Of a stretch of 19,478 nt of DNA, positions 1 through 7,975 are shown piece by piece. The stretch is from Thermoprotei archaeon (lineage in GTDB: Archaea > Thermoproteota > Thermoprotei_A > Sulfolobales > Fervidicoccaceae). A program made the position numbers and the translations under genes. Where the stretch lies: NCBI GenBank assembly GCA_022759165.1, contig JAEMPT010000079.1, positions 1-19,478 of the forward strand, given 5' to 3'. A model generated the notes under the pieces. The model was not told the DNA's origin and searched no databases. It saw only the letters and a list, made by a program, of their open reading frames with translations. Each line of letters starts with the position of its first letter. The first letter of the stretch is position 1.

Positions 1-30
1 CCTCGCCCTTTAGAGCGGGGAGGAGGTCAG
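1..30 (+). mobile_element. Right-end (RE) hairpin of an IS200/IS605-type element, also serving as atpI ribosome binding site
   Basis: The window opens with a CCTCGCCC / TTTA / GAGCGGGG hairpin followed by AGGAGGTCAG. GC hairpins of this kind followed by GGAGGAGGTCA are, from memory, typical right ends of archaeal TnpB-encoding IS200/IS605 elements, where the end also forms the 3' scaffold of the TnpB guide RNA. Two decayed copies of the same block occur inside the window: 2553-2579 on the plus strand (about 19 of 27 positions match) and 11376-11402 on the minus strand (about 23 of 28). The rest of the element would lie upstream, outside the window. The GGAGGAGG at 19-26 sits at the right distance from the ATG at 33 to be the atpI Shine-Dalgarno. 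Alternative: a terminator hairpin of an upstream gene that fortuitously carries the motif. Confidence 0.6.
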
Positions 31-32
31 TA

Positions 33-2036
33 ATGTTCGTTTCAAGGGAAATTGTTGATATAGTTCTGATGACTCTAAAAGAAAACTCAAGCAAACTTAC
101 CTCAGCATTACTCTCATCCGGAATATTCCACCCTATAACGGTCGATTCATCTATCCAGGGGAACTATGATGGCTCTTATCAGAAAATTTCATTTGAACTC
201 CGCTCCAAAGTTAATAAGATCGTTGAATATTTGAAAGAGTTTGGAGAATTTTCACCTAATGTTACCGGTACCTTGAAAGTAGATAATTGGGCTGACTTTT
301 CGAGGGAAATAATTAAGGAAATCTCGTCACTTGAATCCAAGATAGACCCTTTAATCAGTAAAATAAAAGAGACGAAACAACAGGCAGAGAAGCTCTCGGA
401 CACCCTAAGGAAACTCGAACCTTTGTGCCAGCTGGATATTGAACTGCAGAAACTCTCAGAGCTCAGGTTATTCTCCATAAAGGTCGGAGAGCTACCTATA
501 GATCAAGCGGAAAAGGCTAGGAAAGCTTTTAGCGAGAGCTATATCTTCTTGGAACAACTAGACGAAAAGAGGCTTCTTGCTGTTGTAGCAACGAAAAAAG
601 AGGATGAAAAAAATACCGAGAGGATTCTCTTCTCTATTGGATTTAAGGAGCTTGAGCTTCCTGAAGGTCTTCCCGGTAACCCTAGTGTTGCGTGCGAGGA
701 AATAAGGAAAAGGCTAGAATCGTTGGGGGATATGATTGAGAATAGCAGAGCTGAGCTAGGAAAGTATAAAAATATGGTGGTCGAGCTTTATGCTAAAGCG
801 TCAACTGCCTATGAGGCAATAAAGGTTCTATCAATGTCCAAATTTACAGATTATTTTATAATAACTAGAGGATTTGTACCAATGAATGAAATAAAGAAGC
901 TGGAAAAAATATTGAAAAAAGCGCTCAAAGACGACGTCCTTGTTTTCTCTAATAGAGTGGAGAGAGGATTCAATGTAAGTGAGGTTCCATCTTCAATAAA
1001 TGTGCCAAAACCTCTGAGACCATTTAAGATGCTAGTTGACAACTATGGGGCTCCTAAGATGAACGAAATCTACCCGGTGGTCATGGTAGCGATAACCTTT
1101 CCCATAATATTTGCTCTCATGTTCCCCGATGCAGGCCATGGACTACTAGTGATGTTATTTGGGTACTTTATGTTAAAGAATGCTAAAGGTAGAGAAGGTT
1201 GGAAGAACACGGGTTTACTTGCACTTTATTTGGGCGGGGCTAGCATAATAACTGGTATACTAGCAGGAGAATTCTTCGGTCCACTCACAAAAATCTCAGA
1301 GATATTATGGCACGGGCACCCGGTATTGCCGAGCCCATTTGAAGGTGGAAGCAGCGCAGTTTATATAATGATAAATTTATCCCTTAAGCTTGGGGCCTCC
1401 TTGCTCATATTGGGAACATTCCTTGGATTGTTAAATAATATTATATCAAGAGACCTTTTACACGCTGCTACTATAGGATTACCTAAGTTCTTGGCCTTCA
1501 CCTTCGCGCTTTATCCATTCATTTTATATAATGCTTCAGAAGCTGGGGGAATAATTTATGGCGCTATATTTGGAGGTAGCAGCACAATACAAAGCCTCCT
1601 AGTAAAATGGGGGGCATCTATGAGCTTAATCCTAATATTTATAGGTGAGCCAATTCTCCATTTAATTAAGCATAAAGAGGAGAGTTCGATATCTTCTGCT
1701 ATTATATTGTCCTTCATGGAAATGTTTGACACAATTCTCATGATGATTGGAAATACTGCTAGCTTCTTGAGGATTCTAGGTCTAAGTGTAGCCCATGCCG
1801 GACTGATGTACAGCTTCACTGTATTAGCAGAATTGCTTATGGGTGGAGTGCTTGGTTCGGCTATGGGTATAGTTGTCTACGCTCTTGGTAACCTTTTAGC
1901 GGCTGGCCTAGAAGGGATAATAGTATTCGCACATTCGCTGAGGCTACACTATTATGAGTGGTTCAGCAAATTCTACTCTGGTACGGGGATACCATTTTCT
2001 CCAATAAAAACAGCTCTCAATATTCTTCTAGATTGA
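33..2036 (+). CDS. atpI: A-type ATP synthase subunit I (a subunit, membrane stator)
   Basis: The protein of 667 residues is the stator subunit that carries the proton half-channels facing the K ring and anchors the peripheral stalks. The soluble N-terminal half (about 1-340) is charged and contains coiled-coil stretches (about 85-135 and 230-270). The C-terminal half (about 345-640) is a run of hydrophobic helices. The family signature FPDAGHG is at 364-370, and the essential arginine of the channel is R580 in SFLRILGLSVAH. The C-terminus YYEWFSKFYSGTGIPF is typical of the family. Length is usual (about 640-720). The ATG at 33 is preceded by a strong GGAGGAGG that belongs to a transposon-like end. 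It is separated from the rest of the operon by about 600 bp containing a tnpB relic, so it may or may not be cotranscribed with atpF. The identification is secure. Confidence 0.96.
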   Translation: MFVSREIVDIVLMTLKENSSKLTSALLSSGIFHPITVDSSIQGNYDGSYQKISFELRSKVNKIVEYLKEFGEFSPNVTGTLKVDNWADFSREIIKEISSLESKIDPLISKIKETKQQAEKLSDTLRKLEPLCQLDIELQKLSELRLFSIKVGELPIDQAEKARKAFSESYIFLEQLDEKRLLAVVATKKEDEKNTERILFSIGFKELELPEGLPGNPSVACEEIRKRLESLGDMIENSRAELGKYKNMVVELYAKASTAYEAIKVLSMSKFTDYFIITRGFVPMNEIKKLEKILKKALKDDVLVFSNRVERGFNVSEVPSSINVPKPLRPFKMLVDNYGAPKMNEIYPVVMVAITFPIIFALMFPDAGHGLLVMLFGYFMLKNAKGREGWKNTGLLALYLGGASIITGILAGEFFGPLTKISEILWHGHPVLPSPFEGGSSAVYIMINLSLKLGASLLILGTFLGLLNNIISRDLLHAATIGLPKFLAFTFALYPFILYNASEAGGIIYGAIFGGSSTIQSLLVKWGASMSLILIFIGEPILHLIKHKEESSISSAIILSFMEMFDTILMMIGNTASFLRILGLSVAHAGLMYSFTVLAELLMGGVLGSAMGIVVYALGNLLAAGLEGIIVFAHSLRLHYYEWFSKFYSGTGIPFSPIKTALNILLD

Positions 2037-2157
2037 TTTTTGAGCAGGAACCTTTAACGTTATTGGGGATTAAGGAGCTAAGTTCCCTTTCTAATGGAAG
2101 TTATGGATAGCCCCTTATAGAAATGCTTTTTTAGTTATAATAAATATTAAGAAAGAT

Positions 2158-2579
2158 ATGCGGAGAGCCAAGGAAAAGAATGACAAGGCATAGCTCTCGT
2201 TCAAATACAGGATTTACTTAACTAGAAAAGCGGAAGAAAAGCTGCTTAGGGCAGTGCAAGTTGAGGCTAAGGCACAATATCCTTCTGGATGTGGCGAACA
2301 AGGCGAGAAAAGAAGGAAAGAAAAACCCTTAAGGACACGCAGGACATGTTGAAAAACTTTAAAGTTGAAGGGAAGGAATTAGTATACTCCAAAGCCCTTC
2401 AGATGGTGAACAACCAGTTATGGTATAAATATCAGTGCTCCTGCCATTAGAGCCTGTGGAAAGGATGCCTATGCTATACATACCCTTCTCCGAGAGCGTG
2501 TATAGTAAGTTTCCTGGAAGAAGGGGGAAATCCTCATCGCGTGGTGAGAATGCCCCGTTCTTAAGAGTTGGGTAGTTCA
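2158..2579 (+). pseudogene. Decayed IS200/IS605-family tnpB, with N- and C-terminal pieces and the middle deleted
   Basis: No open gene fills the 607 bp between atpI and atpF (2037-2643), but translations in all three plus frames give an ordered TnpB N-terminus. Frame 1 from ATG 2158 has an in-frame stop at 2191, then FKYRIYLTRKAEEKLL, the TnpB start motif. Frame 2 from 2276 gives NILLDVANKARKEGKK. Frame 3 from about 2325 gives TLKDTQDMLKNFKVEGKE and YSKALQMVNNQLWYKY, ending at TAG 2448. A tail SSSRGENAPFLRVG followed by TAG 2573 resembles TnpB C-termini that run into the element's right end, and 2553-2579 matches that end (compare positions 1-29). About two thirds of a roughly 400-codon gene, including the RuvC core and zinc ribbon, is missing. 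At least two frameshifts and a stop make it non-functional. 2037-2157 may hold the degraded left end but shows nothing I can define. Confidence 0.75.
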
Positions 2580-2643
2580 CCTATAATAAGGAAAAAGATT
2601 TAGTACTATGTGTTAGTTGAGAAATCAAAAGGTGTATAAACCC

Positions 2644-2967
2644 TTGAGCACGAGCCCTGACCCAGGAACAGGAAAAATTGTAGTCATAGGAAATCCCGAT
2701 ATCGTTGCAATGTATAGGAGCCTAGGGTGCCTCGGGGAGATTCAACGCAACCCAAACGAGGCCGCTAAACTCATTGATACATATGCCAATCGTTCTGACA
2801 TTTCTCTTATCCTTGTGGAGAAAGATCTAGGAGAAGTAATTGCAAAGGAAATAGATAGAATAAGAAGAAAAACGGGCAAGATCATATTCCTAATTCCCTC
2901 ACCTAGAAGCGAATTTGCTCCATCCAACATTAGAGAACTTGTCCTAAAAGCTCTAGGGTTTGGTTAG
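2644..2967 (+). CDS. atpF: A-type ATP synthase subunit F (central stalk)
   Basis: This small protein of about 107 residues has the subunit F fold pattern: a first strand GKIVVIGNPDIVAMYRSLG, a central SLILVEKDLGEVI strand-helix, and IIFLIPSPR near the end. Subunit F binds the central stalk D subunit and modulates rotation of the A3B3 head. Start choice: the TTG at 2644 is preceded by AGGTG at 2630-2634 with 9 nt spacing. An in-frame TTG at 2617 would add nine residues but has no Shine-Dalgarno. The gene follows directly on the tnpB relic; CTATAATAAGG at 2580-2590 could be a promoter element, giving the F-E-A-B-D block its own start. 66 bp separate it from atpE. Identification rests on fold pattern and operon position and is firm. 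Confidence 0.87.
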   Translation: MSTSPDPGTGKIVVIGNPDIVAMYRSLGCLGEIQRNPNEAAKLIDTYANRSDISLILVEKDLGEVIAKEIDRIRRKTGKIIFLIPSPRSEFAPSNIRELVLKALGFG

Positions 2968-3032
2968 AAGAACATGCTAAGTTTTTTATGGAGAGAGTAA
3001 CCAATTAAAAGCTCGTGTTTCAGGTGGTCTAG

Positions 3033-3635
3033 GTGGAAGGGGGAAAACCCGAAAGGTTAACTGGTGCCGTGGTGGAAAAGATAGTCAAAGAGTATTCAGA
3101 GTATCTAGAATCGGTTAAGAAGGATGCGCTCTCTCTTCTGGATGATGGATACAAGAAGCTGAGAGCGGAAACAACATCTAAGCTAGAAGAGCTTTTCGCA
3201 TCATATAATGATTCTCTCAAAAGCCTAGAGTCCTCTCTAGACTTACAGGTAAGATTGCATGCACAAAAAAGGAGGAACGAGATCTTAGAAGAGGCAGTAT
3301 CAAAAGCAAGGGATAGAATATTTGGCATGAGCGAAAGAGAAAAGGAGAAGTTATATGCTTCAGCCCTTAAGAAGATCCTAGAAGCTTCTCCAAGAGGTAG
3401 AGTTGAGCTCCACATCGAGTCACAGGAAAGAAAAGTTTTCGAAAAGATATTGAAGAAGATCTCCGCCGACAGGGAAATAGATCTCAAAACGGATCTCCCA
3501 GAAGAAAGCGGAGGTTTCATTTTAGTCTTTTCTGAAAGTGGAATTTCGCAGGACTATACATTGAAAAGAACTTTTGAGCTCATGAAGGATGAGCTAATGA
3601 GCGTTGCTAAAAAGACCATCTTCGAGGAGGATTGA
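3033..3635 (+). CDS. atpE: A-type ATP synthase subunit E (peripheral stalk)
   Basis: The protein of 200 residues has a charged, mostly helical N-terminal part (about 1-105, coiled-coil-like, rich in E, K, S and L) and a globular C-terminal domain (about 110-200) containing SEREKEKLYASALKKIL and GGFILVFSESGISQDYTLKR. This is the layout of the E subunit, which forms the peripheral stalk with subunit H and holds the A3B3 head against rotation. Length is typical (185-205). The start is GTG at 3033, preceded by AGGTGG at 3022-3027. The stop at 3633-3635 lies 6 nt before the atpA start, and the last codons (GAGGAGG) provide the atpA ribosome binding site, which suggests translational coupling. A partner subunit H gene is not seen in the window. 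Confidence 0.92.
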   Translation: MEGGKPERLTGAVVEKIVKEYSEYLESVKKDALSLLDDGYKKLRAETTSKLEELFASYNDSLKSLESSLDLQVRLHAQKRRNEILEEAVSKARDRIFGMSEREKEKLYASALKKILEASPRGRVELHIESQERKVFEKILKKISADREIDLKTDLPEESGGFILVFSESGISQDYTLKRTFELMKDELMSVAKKTIFEED

Positions 3636-3641
3636 TCCGAT

Positions 3642-5426
3642 TTGAGCGTATTAGGTAGAATAAGGAGGATATCGGGATCACTCGTTGTTGCGGAAGACAT
3701 GGCAGGCATAAAGATGTATGAGGTAGTTGAAGTAGGAAGCGAGGGTCTCATCGGGGAGGTTTCAAGAATCGAAGGCGACGTCGCCTATATCCAGGTATAT
3801 GAATCAACATCTGGCCTTATGCCTGGAGATCCGGTAAGAGGCACAGGAAACCCATTAGCAGTAGAGCTGGGCCCAGGGCTCATGAGTCAAATCTACGATG
3901 GAGTGCAAAGGCCACTTGAAGGAATAAGAGAGCTGAGTAAGTCGATATTCGTTAAAAGGGGCGTAAAGCTTCCAGCCTTGCCTAGAGACAAGAAGTGGCA
4001 TTTTGTGCCAAACCAACAAGCTAAGCCAGGGACAAAGTTATCTGGCGGAACTGTTATTGGTACAGTGAAGGAGACAGAACTAATTGAGCACAGAATAATG
4101 GTTCCGCCGAATGTCCATGGGATCCTCAAGGAGATTCAATCTGAAGGGGAATATACTGTAGAGGATATAATAGGTGAAGTAGAAAGCGATGGGAAGAAGA
4201 TTCCTCTCCGTCTCTACCATACTTGGCCAGTAAGACTTCCCAGACCTTATCTGGACAAGCTTGAGCCCACGGAACCGCTGATCACGGGCCTCAGGATAAT
4301 CGACACTCTCTTTCCGATAGCAAAGGGCGGGACTGCCGCTATACCGGGTGGTTTCGGAACCGGAAAAACCGTGACTCTTCACGGGTTAGCTCAGTGGAGC
4401 GAGGCAAAAGTCGTCATCTACATTGGTTGTGGCGAACGAGGGAACGAAATGACTGAGGTGCTTGAGAGATTCCCAGAGTACAAGGATCCTTGGACTGGAA
4501 GACCGTTGATGGATAGGACAATACTCATAGCAAATACTAGCAATATGCCTGTTGCCGCCAGAGAGGCCAGTATATATGTGGGGGTTACAATGGCCGAGTA
4601 CTATAGGGATCAAGGGTATGATGTGTTGCTGGTCGCCGACTCCACTAGCAGGTGGGCCGAGGCTCTAAGAGAAATAGCGGGTAGGCTTGAAGAGATGCCG
4701 GCGGAAGAGGGATACCCGAGCTATTTAGCCTCAAGGATAGCGGAGTTCTATGAAAGAGCGGGAAGAGTAGTTGCTCTCGGCGATCCCCGTAGGGTTGGGT
4801 CTGTTACATTAGGGGGAGCCGTATCACCTCCAGGAGGAGACTTCACAGAGCCCGTTACTAGCCATACTAGGAGGTTCGTGAGGGTTTTCTGGGCCTTGGA
4901 TACAGCGCTGGCATACTCTAGACATTATCCAGCGATAAACTGGTTGCTAAGCTATAGCGCATATGCTGATACGGTGAGTGAGTGGTGGAGGAAGAACGTA
5001 AATGAGATGTGGGCAGAGGACAGAAAGAAAGCTTTAAATATTTTATACAGAGAAAATGAAGTGAGGGAGATAGTTAGGCTCGTTGGAACCGAAGGGCTAA
5101 GCGAGACAGACAAGCTAGTTCTCTTCACAGCGAGGCTCTTGAAAGAGGGATTTTTAAAGCAGAACGCTTTTGATCCTATTGATGCGTTCTCAGACCCAAA
5201 GAGGCAGTATAAAATGCTACGCTCGATTCTAACCGTTCATGAAGCGATAAGCTCGATTATTTCTCAGGGAACAATCACAATGGCAGAGGTAGAACCGGTC
5301 ATCACTGACCTCGTAGCCCAGCTCATGAGAGGAAGATATACGATTCCGCATGACAAGCTTGAAGAGTTCGATGCTTTAGTTGAAAAGATACTAGAAAAGC
5401 TCAAAGGTCTGCAGCACGCGAGGTGA
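3642..5426 (+). CDS. atpA: A-type ATP synthase catalytic subunit A
   Basis: The protein of 594 residues is the nucleotide-hydrolysing/synthesising subunit of the A3B3 hexamer. The N-terminal beta-barrel (about 1-75) is followed by the A-subunit-specific bulge region (about 115-190). The nucleotide-binding domain has Walker A GGFGTGKT at 236-243, the catalytic glutamate E265 in GCGERGNEM, LIANTSNMPVAAREASIY, and the Walker B region VLLVADSTSRWAEALREI. The helical C-terminal domain completes the usual length. There is no intein, although this P-loop is an intein site in some archaea. The P-loop reads GGFGTGKT rather than the GPFGSGKT I know from many A-type enzymes. The start is TTG at 3642 with GGAGG at 3626-3630. 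Only 7 nt separate it from atpB. Identification is certain. Confidence 0.98.
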   Translation: MSVLGRIRRISGSLVVAEDMAGIKMYEVVEVGSEGLIGEVSRIEGDVAYIQVYESTSGLMPGDPVRGTGNPLAVELGPGLMSQIYDGVQRPLEGIRELSKSIFVKRGVKLPALPRDKKWHFVPNQQAKPGTKLSGGTVIGTVKETELIEHRIMVPPNVHGILKEIQSEGEYTVEDIIGEVESDGKKIPLRLYHTWPVRLPRPYLDKLEPTEPLITGLRIIDTLFPIAKGGTAAIPGGFGTGKTVTLHGLAQWSEAKVVIYIGCGERGNEMTEVLERFPEYKDPWTGRPLMDRTILIANTSNMPVAAREASIYVGVTMAEYYRDQGYDVLLVADSTSRWAEALREIAGRLEEMPAEEGYPSYLASRIAEFYERAGRVVALGDPRRVGSVTLGGAVSPPGGDFTEPVTSHTRRFVRVFWALDTALAYSRHYPAINWLLSYSAYADTVSEWWRKNVNEMWAEDRKKALNILYRENEVREIVRLVGTEGLSETDKLVLFTARLLKEGFLKQNAFDPIDAFSDPKRQYKMLRSILTVHEAISSIISQGTITMAEVEPVITDLVAQLMRGRYTIPHDKLEEFDALVEKILEKLKGLQHAR

Positions 5427-5433
5427 TTACAAG

Positions 5434-6843
5434 ATGTCTGCTCATATAAAAGATAAAAAAAGGTTATCGGGCGTTCTAGAGTCTAAGGAAGTAATGATGA
5501 TAAAAGGCCCGCTCATTTTCGTGAAGGCCTCGTCCGGCGTATCCTATGATGAGTTAGTAGAGATCGAGTTGAGCTCTGGTGAGAAGAGAAGGGGGAGAGT
5601 TCTGGATGTTAGCACGGGTGTAGCTGTTATCCAAGTTTTCGAGGGAACTACGGGTATATCCACCACAGGTACTTCGGTTAGGTTCTTGGGGAAGACGCTA
5701 GAGCTGGGAGTCTCCGAGGATATGCTCGGAAGAATATTCAATGGTTTGGGAGATCCTATAGATGGAGGTCCTGCTATAGTAGCAGAGGAAAAGAGGGACG
5801 TAAACGGCGATCCCCTTAACCCAACTTCTAGGGCCTATCCAAAGGACTTCATACAAACTGGGGTAAGCGCGATCGACGGAATGAATACCCTCGTAAGGGG
5901 GCAAAAGCTTCCGATCTTCAGCGGTGGAGGGCTTCCTCATAACTTACTCGCAGCACAGATCGCAAGGCAATCAGTAGTTAGAGGAGAAAATGAACAGTTC
6001 GCTGTGGTCTTCGCAGCCATTGGAGTAAAATATGATGAGTTCCTCTTTTTCAAGAAATTCTTTGAGGAAACCGGCGCTAGAAACAAAGTGGCTATGTTCG
6101 TTAACCTCGCAAACGAGCCCGCGATGATTAGGCTTATGACTCCTAGGGTAGCTCTGACTTTGGCTGAATACTTAGCTTATGAAAGAGACATGCATGTGCT
6201 TGCTATCATAACTGATATGACAAATTACGCCGAGGCGTTAAGAGAGGTTAGTTCTGCTAGGGAGGAAATACCGGGTAGGCAAGGATATCCGGGATATATG
6301 TACAGTGACTTGGCTTCAATTTACGAGAGGGCTGGAAGAACCGTCGGGAAGAAGGGTAGTATAACACAGATGCCAATACTCTCGATGCCGAACGATGATA
6401 TAACCCATCCAATACCAGATTTAACGGGGTACATAACAGAAGGGCAGATAGTCCTTGACAGAGGGCTTTATAACAGAGGAATTTACCCTCCGATAAACGT
6501 TCTCATGAGCCTCTCGAGATTGATGAAGGAGGGAATAGGCCCTGGGAAGACTAGGGAAGACCATGACGACGTGTATAACCAGCTCTACGCTGCATATAGC
6601 AGATCGCAGGAGCTTAAGAGCTTAGCCACGATCATTGGTGAGGAAAGCTTAAGCCCTACAGATAAGAAGTACTTGAGGTTTGGAGAAGCCTTTGAGAGAT
6701 CCTTCATAAACCAATTACCTACGGAGAACAGGAGCATCGAGGAGACGCTTGATATAGCATGGAACGTGCTTTCGATATTACCTGAAACGGAACTTACGAA
6801 CGTAAGACCGCAATATATAGAAAAGTACTATAGGAAGGGATGA
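5434..6843 (+). CDS. atpB: A-type ATP synthase regulatory subunit B
   Basis: The protein of 469 residues is the non-catalytic partner alternating with subunit A in the head. It begins with a beta-barrel, and where subunit A has a P-loop it carries FSGGGLPHN at 162-170, which lacks the Walker lysine as expected for B. ITDMTNYAEALREVSSAR and RQGYPGYMYSDLASIYERAGR follow; the latter contributes the arginine reaching into the catalytic A/B interface. The C-terminal helical domain ends the protein at the usual length (about 460-475). ATG 5434 is preceded by GAGGTGATT at 5421-5429, which overlaps the atpA stop, so A and B are probably translationally coupled. 12 nt separate it from atpD. Confidence 0.98.
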   Translation: MSAHIKDKKRLSGVLESKEVMMIKGPLIFVKASSGVSYDELVEIELSSGEKRRGRVLDVSTGVAVIQVFEGTTGISTTGTSVRFLGKTLELGVSEDMLGRIFNGLGDPIDGGPAIVAEEKRDVNGDPLNPTSRAYPKDFIQTGVSAIDGMNTLVRGQKLPIFSGGGLPHNLLAAQIARQSVVRGENEQFAVVFAAIGVKYDEFLFFKKFFEETGARNKVAMFVNLANEPAMIRLMTPRVALTLAEYLAYERDMHVLAIITDMTNYAEALREVSSAREEIPGRQGYPGYMYSDLASIYERAGRTVGKKGSITQMPILSMPNDDITHPIPDLTGYITEGQIVLDRGLYNRGIYPPINVLMSLSRLMKEGIGPGKTREDHDDVYNQLYAAYSRSQELKSLATIIGEESLSPTDKKYLRFGEAFERSFINQLPTENRSIEETLDIAWNVLSILPETELTNVRPQYIEKYYRKG

Positions 6844-6855
6844 GGTAGTAAGGAT

Positions 6856-7497
6856 TTGAGCTCAGATAAAAGAGGCAGACTTCCAACCAAGATAAACCTA
6901 ATAAAGCTGAAGAGAGATCTGGCGCTAATAAGAAGGATCCGGAAGGTTCTAGATGAAAAGAGGTCAGCCCTCCTGCTATATATTAGGTCGATGATAGACG
7001 AATACGAAAAACTCTATGCGAAGACATCTGAGGACTTGAAAAGAGCATATCAAAGGTTCGGTGAAGTATTGGTCGAAGTTGGAATGAAAAGGTCACTTGA
7101 AGCATCCTATAGTGTACCTCCACGGCTAAGCATTTCTATCAAGACCAAGCTCGTATTTTCTGTAAGGACCCCATACTTGAGCCTTAACAAAGACTCAATA
7201 CCTCAAATGAATTATCCAGCTGACCTACCACCATCTTTCTTCGAGGCCAGAGAAGAGCTGGCCAATGCATTCGAGAAGCTGCTTAAGCTGATAGAGCTTG
7301 AGAATTCCATATATACTCTGATAGCTGAGCTGAAAAGCACCCAGCGCCTCATCAATTCTATAGATTATGCGATAATGCCGGACTATGAGCGCACTATAAA
7401 GTACATTTCGCTAATATTGGATGAGCGGATGAGGGAAGAGTTCACTAGGCTTAAGGTGTTAAAAGCCAAGAGAGAATCTTCTTCTGGGACAAAATGA
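6856..7497 (+). CDS. atpD: A-type ATP synthase subunit D (central rotor stalk)
   Basis: The protein of 213 residues begins with the family hallmark PTKINLIKLKRDLALIRR, continues as a long helix with KVLDEKRSALLLYI, and closes with a second long helix including LIELENSIYTLIAELKST and RLINSIDYAIMPDYERT. The two helices form the antiparallel coiled coil that turns inside the A3B3 head and couples it to the K ring through F and C. Length is typical (205-215). The start is TTG at 6856 with GAGGT at 6842-6846, again overlapping the end of the previous gene. It is followed by 139 bp that contain a promoter-like sequence for atpK. Confidence 0.95.
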   Translation: MSSDKRGRLPTKINLIKLKRDLALIRRIRKVLDEKRSALLLYIRSMIDEYEKLYAKTSEDLKRAYQRFGEVLVEVGMKRSLEASYSVPPRLSISIKTKLVFSVRTPYLSLNKDSIPQMNYPADLPPSFFEAREELANAFEKLLKLIELENSIYTLIAELKSTQRLINSIDYAIMPDYERTIKYISLILDERMREEFTRLKVLKAKRESSSGTK

Positions 7498-7583
7498 TAA
7501 CAAATAATATCGCGTTATGGCCGAGGGTCCATTTCCAATGGGAGGAAGTCTGCGAAAAGTTTAACATCCTCTCTGGAGCAACA

Positions 7584-7636
7584 TTTAAAAGGACGCATCT
7601 ATCTAATAATATCAGTCTCTATGAGGTCGAAGGAAG
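7584..7636 (+). promoter_or_regulatory. Probable atpK promoter and leader
   Basis: TTTAAAA at 7584-7590 in the context GCAACATTTAAAAGG resembles an archaeal TATA box with preceding BRE. Transcription would start near 7612-7616, leaving a leader of about 20-25 nt with GAGGT at 7623-7627 ahead of the ATG at 7637. The 139-bp gap after atpD, the longest within the F-to-K block, supports separate initiation. This would suit the higher copy number of K in the rotor ring. Confidence 0.5.
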
Positions 7637-7951
7637 ATGAAAGGCCTGAGATTGTTGTTCTATGGCATACTTGCTCTGTTTGCTCTTACAGCTCTTGTCT
7701 CTGTGGCCTCTGCACAGACAACAACGGCTGAAACTGGCGTAGCGGGATATAAGGCTTTGGGTGCAGGCTTGGCCGTAAGTCTGGCGGGCATCGGAGGAGG
7801 ATATGCCGTAGCCGTAGCAGGGTCAGCCGGCCTTAGCGCTCTAACGGAGAAGCCGGAGCTATTCAGTAACGTTCTATTAGTCGTCGCTCTAGGAGAAGGA
7901 ATAGCGATCTACGGGCTGATAGTAGCAATTCTGATAATAATCTTGATTTAA
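7637..7951 (+). CDS. atpK: A-type ATP synthase subunit K (c-ring proteolipid)
   Basis: The protein of 104 residues has an N-terminal hydrophobic segment (4-23) ending in ASA-Q (24-27), which looks like a cleavable signal peptide. Two transmembrane hairpin helices follow at about 37-68 (glycine-rich, GAGLAVSLAGIGGGYAVAVAG) and 78-103. The carboxylate that binds the transported ion is E87 in VALGEGIAIYGL. The polar loop TEKPELF (70-76) contacts the central stalk. After removal of the leader the mature form would be about 78 residues, the normal two-helix c subunit. I see no clear Na+ ligand set beyond E87, so proton use is likely but unproven. ATG 7637 has GAGGT 9 nt upstream. A GC hairpin follows 24 nt after the stop. 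Confidence 0.94.
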   Translation: MKGLRLLFYGILALFALTALVSVASAQTTTAETGVAGYKALGAGLAVSLAGIGGGYAVAVAGSAGLSALTEKPELFSNVLLVVALGEGIAIYGLIVAILIIILI

Positions 7952-7975
7952 ATTAAATCGTTTTACAACAAAAAA

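Noticed and set aside
2359..2580. 73-codon minus-strand ORF in the atpI-atpF gap
   Set aside because: The plus strand of the same DNA carries the ordered TnpB fragments, so this is an antisense shadow.
7517..7564. 15-codon ORF (MAEGPFPMGGSLRKV) between atpD and atpK
   Set aside because: It has no Shine-Dalgarno and lies upstream of the likely atpK promoter. Too short to support.
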